DNA of 37,902 nt, taken from WVXT01 sp964345635 (GTDB lineage Bacteria; UBA6262; WVXT01). The notes under the pieces are model-generated. The model searched no databases. It was not told where the DNA came from and saw only the letters and a list, made by a program, of their open reading frames with translations. Positions 9,139 to 16,324 of this stretch are shown here, in pieces (the stretch's first letter is position 1; each line of letters starts with the position of its first letter). The position numbers were made by a program, and so were the translations under genes. Location: assembly GCA_964345635.1 (NCBI GenBank), contig CAYFRM010000025.1:1-37902 (forward strand). The letters run 5' to 3'.

Positions 9139-9429
9139 ATGGAACAGGAAAAGAGAGAGTTTATGCGATTTGGAGTTGAGGATGTGGTACTGGAGATTGT
9201 GAGTGAGCCGTTTGTGGTAAACACTTTTCGGGGATTTGCTCCTGTTGTGGATGTTAAAGTGGAGGGAGAAGAAGGCACAAAAAGTATGTACATCAGCGCT
9301 AAGTCACTGGCGGACGCGCTGACCCCGTTGGTGGAAGGGAATGGCGGTAAATTCACAGGGCTTAAGTTAAAAATCAAGAAGGAGTCACCGGATAACAGGG
9401 CTCCCTATGTGGTTGAAGAGGCGAAATGA
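9139..9429 (+). CDS. Small hypothetical protein
   Basis: A 96-residue soluble protein with a strong AAAGGAGGGGG ribosome site before its ATG. It alternates predicted strands (EDVVLEIVSEPFVV, APVVDVKVEGEEG, SMYISAKSLADAL, FTGLKLKIKKE), so a small beta-barrel such as an OB fold is possible. No motif is recognised. It sits 17 bases after the previous gene, and a palindromic repeat follows it, so it may end a small operon. Confidence 0.6.
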   Translation: MEQEKREFMRFGVEDVVLEIVSEPFVVNTFRGFAPVVDVKVEGEEGTKSMYISAKSLADALTPLVEGNGGKFTGLKLKIKKESPDNRAPYVVEEAK

Positions 9430-9448
9430 TCAAATAATGAGAGAGGAT

Positions 9449-9505
9449 TCCCCTCACCTTAATCCTCTCCCCGGAGGGGAGAGGAGATTAGAGGAGGGGA
9501 GAGGA
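9449..9505. repeat. Palindromic intergenic repeat
   Basis: Contains CCCCTCACCTTAATCCTCTC and the hairpin CTCTCCCCGGAGGGGAGAG. It belongs to the same family as 3178-3309 and 27468-27510. It lies immediately upstream of the LiaF-like gene and supplies part of its purine-rich leader. Confidence 0.75.
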
Positions 9506-9511
9506 AAGAAT

Positions 9512-10093
9512 ATGAGAGTAGTAGTTGGGTTGGTTATCTTATTGATTGGCATATTTTTCTTGTTGAAAAATATCAATGTGGTGGATGTGGGGATATCGGA
9601 GATTATCAGGACTTACTGGCCATTGCTGTTGATCGCGTTGGGGATAGAAATCATTCGCATTTCCCGGAAAATTTGTGGTAAGGTATGTTGGCTAAAAGAA
9701 GAAGCGGAGCGGGAAGTGGAAGCGGGTGAGATAAGAATAAGTCGCAAGCTTGGCTCTTATGATTTTGATTTCAAGGGGAAGGAATTGGGTTCGGGGAAAA
9801 TTGAGTTTGCGTTGGGGGAAATGAAGATTGATATTCAAGACGCAATCATACCGGAAGGAAACAATATCCTGAAGATATTGTCTAAAATGGGCAGCGTGAA
9901 AATAAGAGCGAGTAAGAAACAGCCACTTATGGTTAAAGCAGTGGCTGTTATGGGTGAAGTGAAGATTTTTGAGAACCACGAATCCGGTTTATCTCCGGAA
10001 GTTGAGTATAAGTCGGATACTTTTGAAACGTCGCCCTCCAAATTGACTTTGGTGATTAGACAGCTTATGGGAGAAGTAGTGGTAAGTGATTAA
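9512..10093 (+). CDS. LiaF-like membrane protein
   Basis: A 193-residue protein with two N-terminal membrane segments: VVGLVILLIGIFFLLKNI (about residues 3-20) and YWPLLLIALGIEII (about 34-48). A soluble beta-rich C-terminal domain with repeated short strands follows (KIEFALGEMKIDI, LMVKAVAVMGEVKI, LTLVIRQLMGEVVV). This is the LiaI/LiaF-type membrane module plus YvqF/LiaF C-terminal domain known from envelope-stress regulators. The start at 9512 follows GAGAGGAAAG; longer in-frame extensions upstream run through the repeat and are rejected. No LiaRS two-component genes are next to it, so a regulatory role is only inferred. Confidence 0.75.
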   Translation: MRVVVGLVILLIGIFFLLKNINVVDVGISEIIRTYWPLLLIALGIEIIRISRKICGKVCWLKEEAEREVEAGEIRISRKLGSYDFDFKGKELGSGKIEFALGEMKIDIQDAIIPEGNNILKILSKMGSVKIRASKKQPLMVKAVAVMGEVKIFENHESGLSPEVEYKSDTFETSPSKLTLVIRQLMGEVVVSD

Positions 10094-10106
10094 GAAAGGG
10101 GGAGGT

Positions 10107-10265
10107 ATGGCTATTGGTTTGCTGGTAATCGTTATCGGTGTATTGTTTTTACTAAAAAATTTGGGAGTGATTACCGGGAATTTCTGGGATATTCTCTGGC
10201 CGTTGGTTATTGTAGTTGCCGGTATTTCCATGCTTTTTGGTCGGAAAAAGCAACATAGAGATTAA
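10107..10265 (+). CDS. Small LiaI/LiaF-type membrane protein
   Basis: A 52-residue protein starting at an ATG just after AAAGGGGGAGGT. It has two hydrophobic segments (AIGLLVIVIGVLFLLKNLG and ILWPLVIVVAGISMLFG) and a basic tail. It repeats the membrane module at the start of the preceding LiaF-like protein (GLVILLIGIFFLLKN, then WPLLLIALGI). The two genes are 13 bases apart and are probably co-transcribed. It may pair with its neighbour in the membrane. It is too short for most automatic gene calls. Confidence 0.75.
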   Translation: MAIGLLVIVIGVLFLLKNLGVITGNFWDILWPLVIVVAGISMLFGRKKQHRD

Positions 10266-10297
10266 ACGAGAGGAGTCAAGAGAAAGATAAAAGTTTT

Positions 10298-11446
10298 ATG
10301 AAAAAAAGAATATTTAGTGTTCTATTTATCTCGGTATTTGCGGCAATGCTGGGACTGGGAATTATTGCTCCCCTGATGCCGGTCTACGCAAAAAATTTGG
10401 GGGCGACCGGCATTTGGCTGGGGATAATATTTTCCGGTTATTCCCTTACGCGGGCAATTTTTATGCCCGTAATCGGAAAGCTCTCCGATAAGAAAGGAAG
10501 AAAGGCTTTTATAAGTCTGGGATTGTTATTGTATTCCGTAATTTCCCTGGCGTACATTATTGCCGCTAATGTTTATTATCTAACTAGCGTGAGGCTTATC
10601 CATGGACTTGCCTCAGCGATGGTGATTCCTGTTGCCATGGCGTACGTGGGGGAGATTGCGGAAGAAGGGAAAGAGGGCAGGTATATGGGGATGTTCAATA
10701 TGTCGCTTCTTCTGGGAATGGGTTCCGGTCCTTTTCTGGGCGGTATCCTGAATGAGTCGTTTGGAATCGCCTCGGTGTTTTACGCGATGGGGGGGCTGAC
10801 GGGAATTGCGTTTTTGACGACCCTGGTATTCCTGCCGGAAAAAAGATTTTCGGGAACGGCCAGAAGAACGGATAATTCTTTTCGATTTAAGGAAATCATC
10901 AAACACAGGGTTATGAAGGGACTACTTCTTTATAGAGCTATTAGCGCGGTGGCAAGAGGGGGAATAATGGCTTTTCTGCCGATTTTTGCTTCCGGAATAG
11001 ATATAACATCTTCGCAGGTGGGAATGATAATTTCGTTTCACATATTTCTTGTTGCCTTACTTCAAGGTCCTTTTGGCAGGTTGGCGGATAGGTATAGCAA
11101 GATACTTCTGGTGTTGATGGGTTCGATTGTATCGGCGCTGGCGTTGTTGCTGACGCCAGTGGCTCGAAATTTCTGGCAGTTACTTTCCATTGCCTGTCTT
11201 ATGGGGCTGGGTGGGGCAATAGGAATGCCTTCCGCGGCAGCGATAACGGTGGAAGTCGGCAAGAGATTGGGAATGGGCGTTTCCATGGGATTGTTCAATA
11301 CCGCGATGAGCGCGGGTATGATAGCGGCGCCCTTGATAGGGGGCGTAGTTATGGATACTCTGGGGGTAAAGTCTGTATTCTTCGTCGCTGGATTGATAAG
11401 CCTTACGGGAGCGTATGTGTTTTATCATTATGTGAGAAATAGATAA
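10298..11446 (+). CDS. Major facilitator superfamily transporter
   Basis: A 382-residue integral membrane protein with about 12 hydrophobic segments in two six-helix halves. The family signature between helices 2 and 3 is present (GKLSDKKGRKA), and a related loop in the second half reads GRLADRYSK. The helix-4 region RLIHGLASAMVIPVAMAYVGE fits drug/sugar exporters of the TetA/MdtG type. The substrate cannot be told. The gene is followed closely by a strong terminator, so it ends the transcription unit that may include the LiaF-like genes. Confidence 0.88.
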   Translation: MKKRIFSVLFISVFAAMLGLGIIAPLMPVYAKNLGATGIWLGIIFSGYSLTRAIFMPVIGKLSDKKGRKAFISLGLLLYSVISLAYIIAANVYYLTSVRLIHGLASAMVIPVAMAYVGEIAEEGKEGRYMGMFNMSLLLGMGSGPFLGGILNESFGIASVFYAMGGLTGIAFLTTLVFLPEKRFSGTARRTDNSFRFKEIIKHRVMKGLLLYRAISAVARGGIMAFLPIFASGIDITSSQVGMIISFHIFLVALLQGPFGRLADRYSKILLVLMGSIVSALALLLTPVARNFWQLLSIACLMGLGGAIGMPSAAAITVEVGKRLGMGVSMGLFNTAMSAGMIAAPLIGGVVMDTLGVKSVFFVAGLISLTGAYVFYHYVRNR

Positions 11447-11474
11447 GATAATCCGACATAGAATAAATATTCGA

Positions 11475-11507
11475 TGGGGAAGCATTCGTTGCTTCCCCAT
11501 TTTTTTT
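11475..11507 (+). terminator. Rho-independent terminator after the MFS gene
   Basis: GGGGAAGCA (11476-11484) pairs with TGCTTCCCC (11490-11498) around loop TTCGT, extended by a T-A pair, and is followed by eight Ts. It lies 28 bases after the MFS stop codon and separates it from the sulfur operon. Confidence 0.92.
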
Positions 11508-11564
11508 GTCAAAATGGCGAGGGTCTCTGGTGGAAAAAAGTCAGAAAAAAGGGGAATTGACCTA

Positions 11565-11594
11565 TTGATTGATAATGTGAATTCTTGCGATAAT
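11565..11594 (+). promoter_or_regulatory. Candidate sigma-70 promoter of the sulfur operon
   Basis: TTGATT (11565-11570), 18-base spacer, GATAAT (11589-11594), 46 bases before the tusA-like start and after the upstream terminator. A second -35-like TTGACC at 11557 overlaps it. Position and fit support one operon running to 14133. Confidence 0.5.
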
Positions 11595-11640
11595 AGTTTA
11601 TAGAAAAATACTAGCAAAGCAATCAAGAGAGGTAAAAAAA

Positions 11641-11862
11641 GTGGCTGAGATAAAAATAGACGTGAGAGGTCAGACTTGTCCGATACCTCTGGTGGAGATG
11701 CGCAAGGCTTTGCGCCGAGCATCGCCCGGCGATATAGTGGAGGTTATCGGGAACCATCCGCCTTCCAAGAAAGAGATACCGATGGCGGTTAAGGCTCTGG
11801 GGCTGGAACTGATGGAGGTGCAACAGGAAGGGGAAACGTGGAAAATCAGAATACGCAGATGA
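11641..11862 (+). CDS. TusA/SirA-family sulfur carrier
   Basis: A 73-residue cytoplasmic sulfur carrier that would hold a persulfide on Cys13 in the family motif CPIPL. The body matches the TusA fold: EMRKALRRASPGDIVEVIGNH, then a helix/strand pair ending in IRIRR. It starts at GTG after AGAGGTAAAAAA. TusA proteins relay sulfur from desulfurases or DsrE-type proteins to acceptors in tRNA thiolation, cofactor synthesis or sulfur oxidation. It is the first gene of a tight four-gene run, 15 bases before the DsrE-like gene, which points to a shared sulfur-trafficking job. The exact acceptor is not known; the Fe-S scaffold at the end of the run is the obvious candidate. Confidence 0.88.
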   Translation: MAEIKIDVRGQTCPIPLVEMRKALRRASPGDIVEVIGNHPPSKKEIPMAVKALGLELMEVQQEGETWKIRIRR

Positions 11863-11877
11863 AAAGGAGAAGAAACT

Positions 11878-12297
11878 ATGGCCGGTAAAGTTACCATTAT
11901 AGTTCACAGCGGCGATATGGACAAGTTATATAGCGCTCTTATCATAGCCAACGGAGCGCTTTCCATGGGAATGGAAGCGTCACTTTACTTTACATTCTGG
12001 GGACTGGAGCGTCTAAAGAAGAAAGGGCTGGAAAGAGGGCCCCTCTCGCGGATGAATCTTATGGGCCTGGGCAAGTGGATGGTGCAGCGCCGGATGAAAA
12101 AGGCAAAAGTTGTCTCTCTGGAGAGGCTTCTTGCGGACTTCAAGGAACTGGGGGGCAAGATTATTGCCTGTGAGATGACGATGGAGATAATGGGAATAAG
12201 ACCGGAAGACCTGCGCCAGGACCTGATAGACGATTACGGCGCTGTGGGAGCTTATATGCAGGAAGCGAGAGAATCTACGGTAACTCTATTTATTTGA
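11878..12297 (+). CDS. DsrE-family protein (DsrE2-like)
   Basis: A 139-residue protein of the DsrE/DsrF-like fold: an N-terminal strand VTIIVHSGDMDKLYSALIIAN, a basic segment, and a C-terminal section GKIIACEMTMEIMGI. Its only Cys, Cys98 in that section, matches the persulfide-carrying Cys of DsrE2-type sulfurtransferases. There is no long membrane segment. An AAAAGGAGA Shine-Dalgarno site precedes the ATG. Adjacent TusA and DsrE genes are a known sulfur-relay pair. Here they lie upstream of an IscS-like and an IscU-like gene, so handing sulfur to Fe-S assembly is a reasonable inference. Confidence 0.85.
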   Translation: MAGKVTIIVHSGDMDKLYSALIIANGALSMGMEASLYFTFWGLERLKKKGLERGPLSRMNLMGLGKWMVQRRMKKAKVVSLERLLADFKELGGKIIACEMTMEIMGIRPEDLRQDLIDDYGAVGAYMQEARESTVTLFI

Positions 12298-12310
12298 TGG
12301 TGAGGACGAT

Positions 12311-13483
12311 ATGTTGGAAAAATTTGTCTACCTGGACAATGCAGCGGCCAGCCGGCTGGACGAGCGCGTGCTGGAGGCGATGAAGCCATATTTTTTTGTT
12401 GTCTACGCCGTTGCCACATCCGAATTCGGCTACTCCCAGGGCATAGAAGCTCGCGAGACGCTGGATAAAGCCAGGAGGGTTTTCGCCGACGTTCTGGGGG
12501 CCTCCCCTGAGGAATTCATTTTCACTTCGGGAAGCACCGAATCGAGTAACATAGCGATAAAGGGAGTAGCACGCGCTCTCGGCGAGAAAAAAGGAAAACA
12601 GATTATCACCTCCAGAATCGAGGACTTCCCCATACTTCACAGCGCCAAAGCTCTGAAAAAACAGGGCTTCCGGGTGACTTATCTGGACGTGGACAGTGAG
12701 GGATTTGTGGACCTGGACCAACTCAGGGAATCGCTCACCGATGAGACGATTCTGGTCTCGGTGCAGCACGCTAACCAGGAAATTGGCACAGTTCAGGACA
12801 TTGAAACCATCGCTCGCATATGTCGGGAAAAAGGAGTGCTTTTCCACACCGATGCCACTCACACTTTCACCAGATTGCCACTGGACGTTAAGAGGATGCC
12901 GCTCGATTTGATTACCGTCTCAGCCCACACAATCCACGGGCCTAAGGGTATCGGTGGTCTTTACATCCGCAAGGGCACGCCCATTGCCAAGTGGGTGGAC
13001 GGTGGCTTCCAGGAGTTCGACCTGCGCGCGGGGACAGAAAATATTCCCGGGGCGGTGGGCTTTGCCAAAGCGGTAGAACTGGTTGCGCCCGAAGAGAACG
13101 ATAAACTGAAGATTATGCGTGACCACCTTATCGAGCGGGTGCTTGCCGAGATACCGTCGACTACCCTGAACGGTGACCGCTGGATGAGGATTCCGCAGAA
13201 CGCCAACATCACTTTCCATTTAGTGGAGGGCGAGTCAATCACTCTCCATCTGGATATGCGGGGCTTTGCCGTGAGCACTGGTTCGGCCTGTTTCAGCCGT
13301 TCTTTGGAGGCGAGCCACGTTATCCTCGGCATAGGTGGTGACCACGAAAGGGCACACGGTTCAGTGCGCTTCACATTCGGGCGCTATAATACTATGGAGG
13401 ATGTAGATGCTGTGGTTGAGGTACTGGCTGATGTGGTGCGGGAGCTGAGGAAAATCAGTCCCCTGGGCAAAGAGAAAAAATAG
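12311..13483 (+). CDS. IscS/NifS-like protein lacking the PLP lysine
   Basis: A 390-residue class V aminotransferase-fold protein. The family frame is clear: YLDNAAAS at the start, FTSGSTESSN near 71-80, and a C-terminal STGSACFSRSLEASHVILG carrying the sulfur-accepting Cys327. Several catalytic positions differ. SAHTIHGPKG at 204-213 has Thr207 (codon ACA at 12929) where IscS has the Lys that forms the PLP Schiff base. The His after Glu in TEHxAV is Asp105. The DAxQ Gln is His184, and the NNEIG pair reads NQEIG. The frame is intact and the rest well conserved, so this is selected divergence rather than decay. Archaeoglobus fulgidus IscS also lacks this Lys. Family sure; desulfurase activity doubtful. 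Confidence 0.9.
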   Translation: MLEKFVYLDNAAASRLDERVLEAMKPYFFVVYAVATSEFGYSQGIEARETLDKARRVFADVLGASPEEFIFTSGSTESSNIAIKGVARALGEKKGKQIITSRIEDFPILHSAKALKKQGFRVTYLDVDSEGFVDLDQLRESLTDETILVSVQHANQEIGTVQDIETIARICREKGVLFHTDATHTFTRLPLDVKRMPLDLITVSAHTIHGPKGIGGLYIRKGTPIAKWVDGGFQEFDLRAGTENIPGAVGFAKAVELVAPEENDKLKIMRDHLIERVLAEIPSTTLNGDRWMRIPQNANITFHLVEGESITLHLDMRGFAVSTGSACFSRSLEASHVILGIGGDHERAHGSVRFTFGRYNTMEDVDAVVEVLADVVRELRKISPLGKEKK

Positions 13484-13497
13484 GAGGAAGGTTAAAA

Positions 13498-14133
13498 ATG
13501 AAATTCCCGTATAGTGAAAAAGTGCTGGAACATTTTCGCCACCCCCGCAACGTGGGTAAGATTAAGAATCCCGACGGTAAAGCAGTGGAGGGCAGCCCGG
13601 CTTGCGGCGATATGGTGGCGGTTTACATAAAGGTTGACCCCGAGACCAGGCGCATTGCCGATATCAAGTTTGAGTCTTACGGCTGCGCTTCTAACATTGC
13701 TACCGGTTCCATCATTACTGAACTGGCCAAAGGTAAGACGATTGACGAGGCGAAGAAAGTTAGCTGGAAGCAAGCATCGGAAGCTCTGGGAGGGCTTCCG
13801 CCGATAAAGGTGCACTGCTCGGTGCTGGCGGTGGAAGGGTTGCGCTCGGCGATCCAGAATTACGAAGAACGTCACGGCCTGGTTAAGGAGCGGGAGCCCA
13901 CTACAGTAGATGTGGTGCGTAAACGTCTGAGAAAAGTTATTAATCCCGTAAGTGGATTGAGCCTGGTGCGCACAAATCTGGTCAAAGACATAAAGGTAAA
14001 GGATGGAACCGTGCGGGTGGTGATTGACCTGCCCGCCAATCACCAATTTGCTCCCGCCATCAAGGAAGAAATCATGGAAAAGATAGAGCATCTCTGGGAC
14101 GTGAAGAAATTAACGGTTGAGTTTACGGAGTGA
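13498..14133 (+). CDS. IscU-type Fe-S scaffold fused to a MIP18/DUF59 domain
   Basis: A 211-residue fusion. Residues 1-125 are an IscU/NifU-N scaffold with all cluster-binding positions: Cys36 and Asp38 in SPACGDMV, Cys63 in YGCASNIATGS, and KVHC with His106/Cys107. Residues about 136-211 match the MIP18/DUF59 fold (VRKRLRKVINPVSGLSLV, then VKDIKVKDGTVRVVIDLP, then HLWDVKKLTVEF). This is the fold found in SufT, PaaD and eukaryotic MIP18, which act in Fe-S maturation. The Cys usual in SufT-type domains (CP) is absent; the position reads FAP. A strong AGGAGGAAGG site precedes the ATG, 14 bases after the IscS-like gene. It assembles and probably delivers Fe-S clusters. Confidence 0.88.
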   Translation: MKFPYSEKVLEHFRHPRNVGKIKNPDGKAVEGSPACGDMVAVYIKVDPETRRIADIKFESYGCASNIATGSIITELAKGKTIDEAKKVSWKQASEALGGLPPIKVHCSVLAVEGLRSAIQNYEERHGLVKEREPTTVDVVRKRLRKVINPVSGLSLVRTNLVKDIKVKDGTVRVVIDLPANHQFAPAIKEEIMEKIEHLWDVKKLTVEFTE

Positions 14134-14189
14134 AAGCTTAAGGACATACTTGAATATGTAATGATTAATTTCACTAAGGAGGTGGGACA

Positions 14190-14492
14190 GTGAAAAAGAT
14201 ATTCTTGCTCTTGGCGACTATCTTATCTTTCTCGGATGCAGCTTTTGCTCATGGCTGGCATACGGGCGGATGGGGTCATATGATGGATTATGGTTATGGA
14301 GGGATACTTATGTGGATAATATTTCTGATTGTAATCGGAGTGGCGGTTTACTTTATCGTGCAGGCTACGAAATCGAAAGGACTGGAGAGTCCGTTCCGAG
14401 AGACTCCCCTGGAGATTGCAAAGAAACGCTACGCTAAGGGTGAGATTACAAAAGAAGAATTTGACAAGATTAAGAAAGATTTGGAGAGTTAA
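14190..14492 (+). CDS. Small membrane protein with SHOCT domain
   Basis: A 100-residue protein starting at GTG just after a near-perfect AAGGAGGTG. It has a signal-like N terminus (IFLLLATILSFSDAAFA), a His/Gly-rich stretch (HGWHTGGWGHMMDYGYGG, about 21-38), a membrane segment (ILMWIIFLIVIGVAVYFIVQ) and a C-terminal SHOCT motif (EIAKKRYAKGEITKEEFDKIKKDL). SHOCT domains are short oligomerisation-type tails. The His-rich part could bind metal, but that is only a suggestion. It is 56 bases after the Fe-S operon. Confidence 0.8.
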   Translation: MKKIFLLLATILSFSDAAFAHGWHTGGWGHMMDYGYGGILMWIIFLIVIGVAVYFIVQATKSKGLESPFRETPLEIAKKRYAKGEITKEEFDKIKKDLES

Positions 14493-14594
14493 CTCGCGAT
14501 AAGCCAAGAAAGATTATCGGCATTCACCAGGTAGAGTTAAAGATAGATAAGGTCAGGAAGATTATCCTGAATCTAAGGGAGAGGGGGTGATAAG

Positions 14595-14801
14595 ATGCCA
14601 AAGCTAAATTCACTGCAGTGGATAGCTATGATTTTGCTTATCGTTGGGGGATTGAACTGGGGATTGGTTGGTCTTTTTGATTTTGACCTGGTTGCTGCTA
14701 TTTTCGGTATGATGTCGGGTTTGTCCCGCATTGTGTACATTCTCGTTGGTCTATCCGGAATTTACACATTGGGAACACTGGGAAGACTGACCAAAGGATG
14801 A
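14595..14801 (+). CDS. DUF378 family membrane protein
   Basis: A 68-residue protein with two membrane segments: WIAMILLIVGGLNWGLVGLF and a second ending in RIVYILVGLSGIYTL. The GGLNWGLVG and FDLVAAIFG patterns are those of the DUF378 family, whose function is unknown. AGGGAGAGGGGG lies upstream of the ATG. It forms part of a run of small membrane proteins between the Fe-S and pentose-phosphate gene groups. Confidence 0.85.
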   Translation: MPKLNSLQWIAMILLIVGGLNWGLVGLFDFDLVAAIFGMMSGLSRIVYILVGLSGIYTLGTLGRLTKG

Positions 14802-14828
14802 TGGAGAGAGCCGGGAAAACGTAATCTT

Positions 14829-15308
14829 ATGAAAATTGCGGATATCCCTAGACTCATTGTCTCTATTCTTGTGTGCCAATTGGCGGGGATTGTTGGTTCT
14901 GCATTCACTCGTGCTGCAATTCCCACGTGGTATGCAACTCTGCAGAAACCAGCATTTACCCCGCCCAACTGGCTTTTTGCTCCTGTTTGGACTGTGCTTT
15001 TTCTGCTAATGGGCGTATCTCTTTATTCAATATGGCGTGAAGGGCTGGCAAACAGGCAGGCAAAAATAGCTATATCAATTTTCGCAGTGCAACTTCTTCT
15101 AAATACACTCTGGTCATTCCTTTTCTTCAAGTTACAATCCCCGCTTTATGGTTTCGTAGAGATAGTAATACTCTGGGTTGCGATTTTGCTAACGATTATT
15201 TATTTCTTCAGGATTTCCCGGACAGCGGGATTCCTGCTTCTTCCGTATATATTCTGGGTGAGCTTTGCCGCAATTCTAAATTTTTACATAATGAAGCTAA
15301 ATCTTTGA
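14829..15308 (+). CDS. tspO: TspO/MBR family protein
   Basis: A 159-residue protein with five membrane segments. The family signature is visible: WYATLQKPAFTPPNWLFAPVWTVLFLLMG near residues 37-65, and LLNTLWSFLFF in the fourth region. TspO proteins bind tetrapyrroles and cholesterol-like ligands and are linked to porphyrin handling and stress responses. The ligand here cannot be told. The gene follows the DUF378 gene by 27 bases. Confidence 0.9.
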   Translation: MKIADIPRLIVSILVCQLAGIVGSAFTRAAIPTWYATLQKPAFTPPNWLFAPVWTVLFLLMGVSLYSIWREGLANRQAKIAISIFAVQLLLNTLWSFLFFKLQSPLYGFVEIVILWVAILLTIIYFFRISRTAGFLLLPYIFWVSFAAILNFYIMKLNL

Positions 15309-15362
15309 GTTGCAAAAAATTTCGGACATTTTGATTACTTATGACGTTGAACGGTAAAAAGG

Positions 15363-15415
15363 GAAGGGCACGCCAAATGAATTTGGGAGCCAAATGGCAG
15401 GAGGTAGTGCCCTTC
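15363..15415. promoter_or_regulatory. Structured leader with competing hairpins
   Basis: An outer stem GAAGGGCAC (15363-15371) / GTGCCCTTC (15407-15415) encloses the segments CCAAAT (15373-15378), ATTTGG (15381-15386) and CCAAAT (15390-15395). The middle segment can pair with either neighbour, so two hairpins are mutually exclusive. A GGAGGT (15400-15405) lies in the 3' part of the enclosed region. No T tract follows. It sits about 75 bases upstream of the transketolase gene. It could be a cis-acting RNA or a relic palindromic element. I do not recognise a known riboswitch class. Confidence 0.4.
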
Positions 15416-15490
15416 TCTTGGAGATTGAAATGAAGATGGGTTTTGAACTGGAACGCTTCTTTTAGGAAAATAATAAAGAGAAAAATTGGT

Positions 15491-16324
15491 ATGAGTAACG
15501 AAAGAATAATTTTTGATGTCTTAAGAAAGAAAGCCAGGCAGTTCAGAAAAGAAATTTTGGAGATAATTACCGAGGCAGGCAGTGGCCATCCCGGAGGGTC
15601 TCTATCCTGCGTGGAAATATTGATAAGTCTATATTACTACAAAATGAAGCATAGGCCAGACAATCCTAACTGGCCGGTAAGAGACAGGTTTATTATGTCT
15701 AAAGGCCATGCCAGTCCCGTCCTCTATGTAACCCTGGCGGACTGTGGATATTTTCCCAGAGAAGAACTGAAGACTTTCCGGAAATTGGATAGTCGCCTGC
15801 AAGGCCACGTGCATATGGGCGTGCCGGGAGTGGAAATATCTACGGGCTCATTAGGTCAGGGGCTTTCTGTGGCAAACGGGATAGCTCTGGGCGCAAGAAT
15901 ACGGAGAACAAATTTTAACGTCTATTGCCTTTTGGGAGACGGGGAAATTCAGGAAGGTCAGGTGTGGGAGGCGGCAATGACAGCAGCCCATCATAAACTG
16001 GATAATGTATGCGCCATCCTTGATTGTAATAAAGTGCAGGAAAACGGCCCGGTGGCAGAGATAAAGAATGAAGAGCCGATTGCCGATAAATGGAAAGACT
16101 TTGGCTGGTACGTAATCGAAATAGACGGTCATAATTTCAATGAGCTGATTGTTGCTCTGGATGAATTTGATAGAGTCAAGGGAAAGCCGACTTTCATTTT
16201 GGCGCATACAATAAAAGGGAAAGGTGTCTCCTTTATGGAAGGCAATGCAAAATGGCATGGCAAGGCCCCGAAAGATGAGGAGTTAACATTGGCCCTCAGG
16301 GAACTGGATGAAGGAGGCAGGTGA
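15491..16324 (+). CDS. Transketolase, N-terminal subunit
   Basis: The thiamine-diphosphate-binding half of a split transketolase, which moves two-carbon units between sugar phosphates in the non-oxidative pentose phosphate pathway. About 277 residues. GSGHPGGSLSCVEILISLYY lies near residue 30, followed by SKGHASPVLY. The ThDP/Mg motif GDGEIQEGQ is followed about 30 residues later by LDCNK. The ATG at 15491 (MSNERIIF) is preferred to the upstream in-frame ATG at 15443 because it gives normal family length. It overlaps the C-terminal subunit gene by four bases. Split transketolases are common in archaea and several anaerobic bacterial lineages. Confidence 0.92.
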   Translation: MSNERIIFDVLRKKARQFRKEILEIITEAGSGHPGGSLSCVEILISLYYYKMKHRPDNPNWPVRDRFIMSKGHASPVLYVTLADCGYFPREELKTFRKLDSRLQGHVHMGVPGVEISTGSLGQGLSVANGIALGARIRRTNFNVYCLLGDGEIQEGQVWEAAMTAAHHKLDNVCAILDCNKVQENGPVAEIKNEEPIADKWKDFGWYVIEIDGHNFNELIVALDEFDRVKGKPTFILAHTIKGKGVSFMEGNAKWHGKAPKDEELTLALRELDEGGR

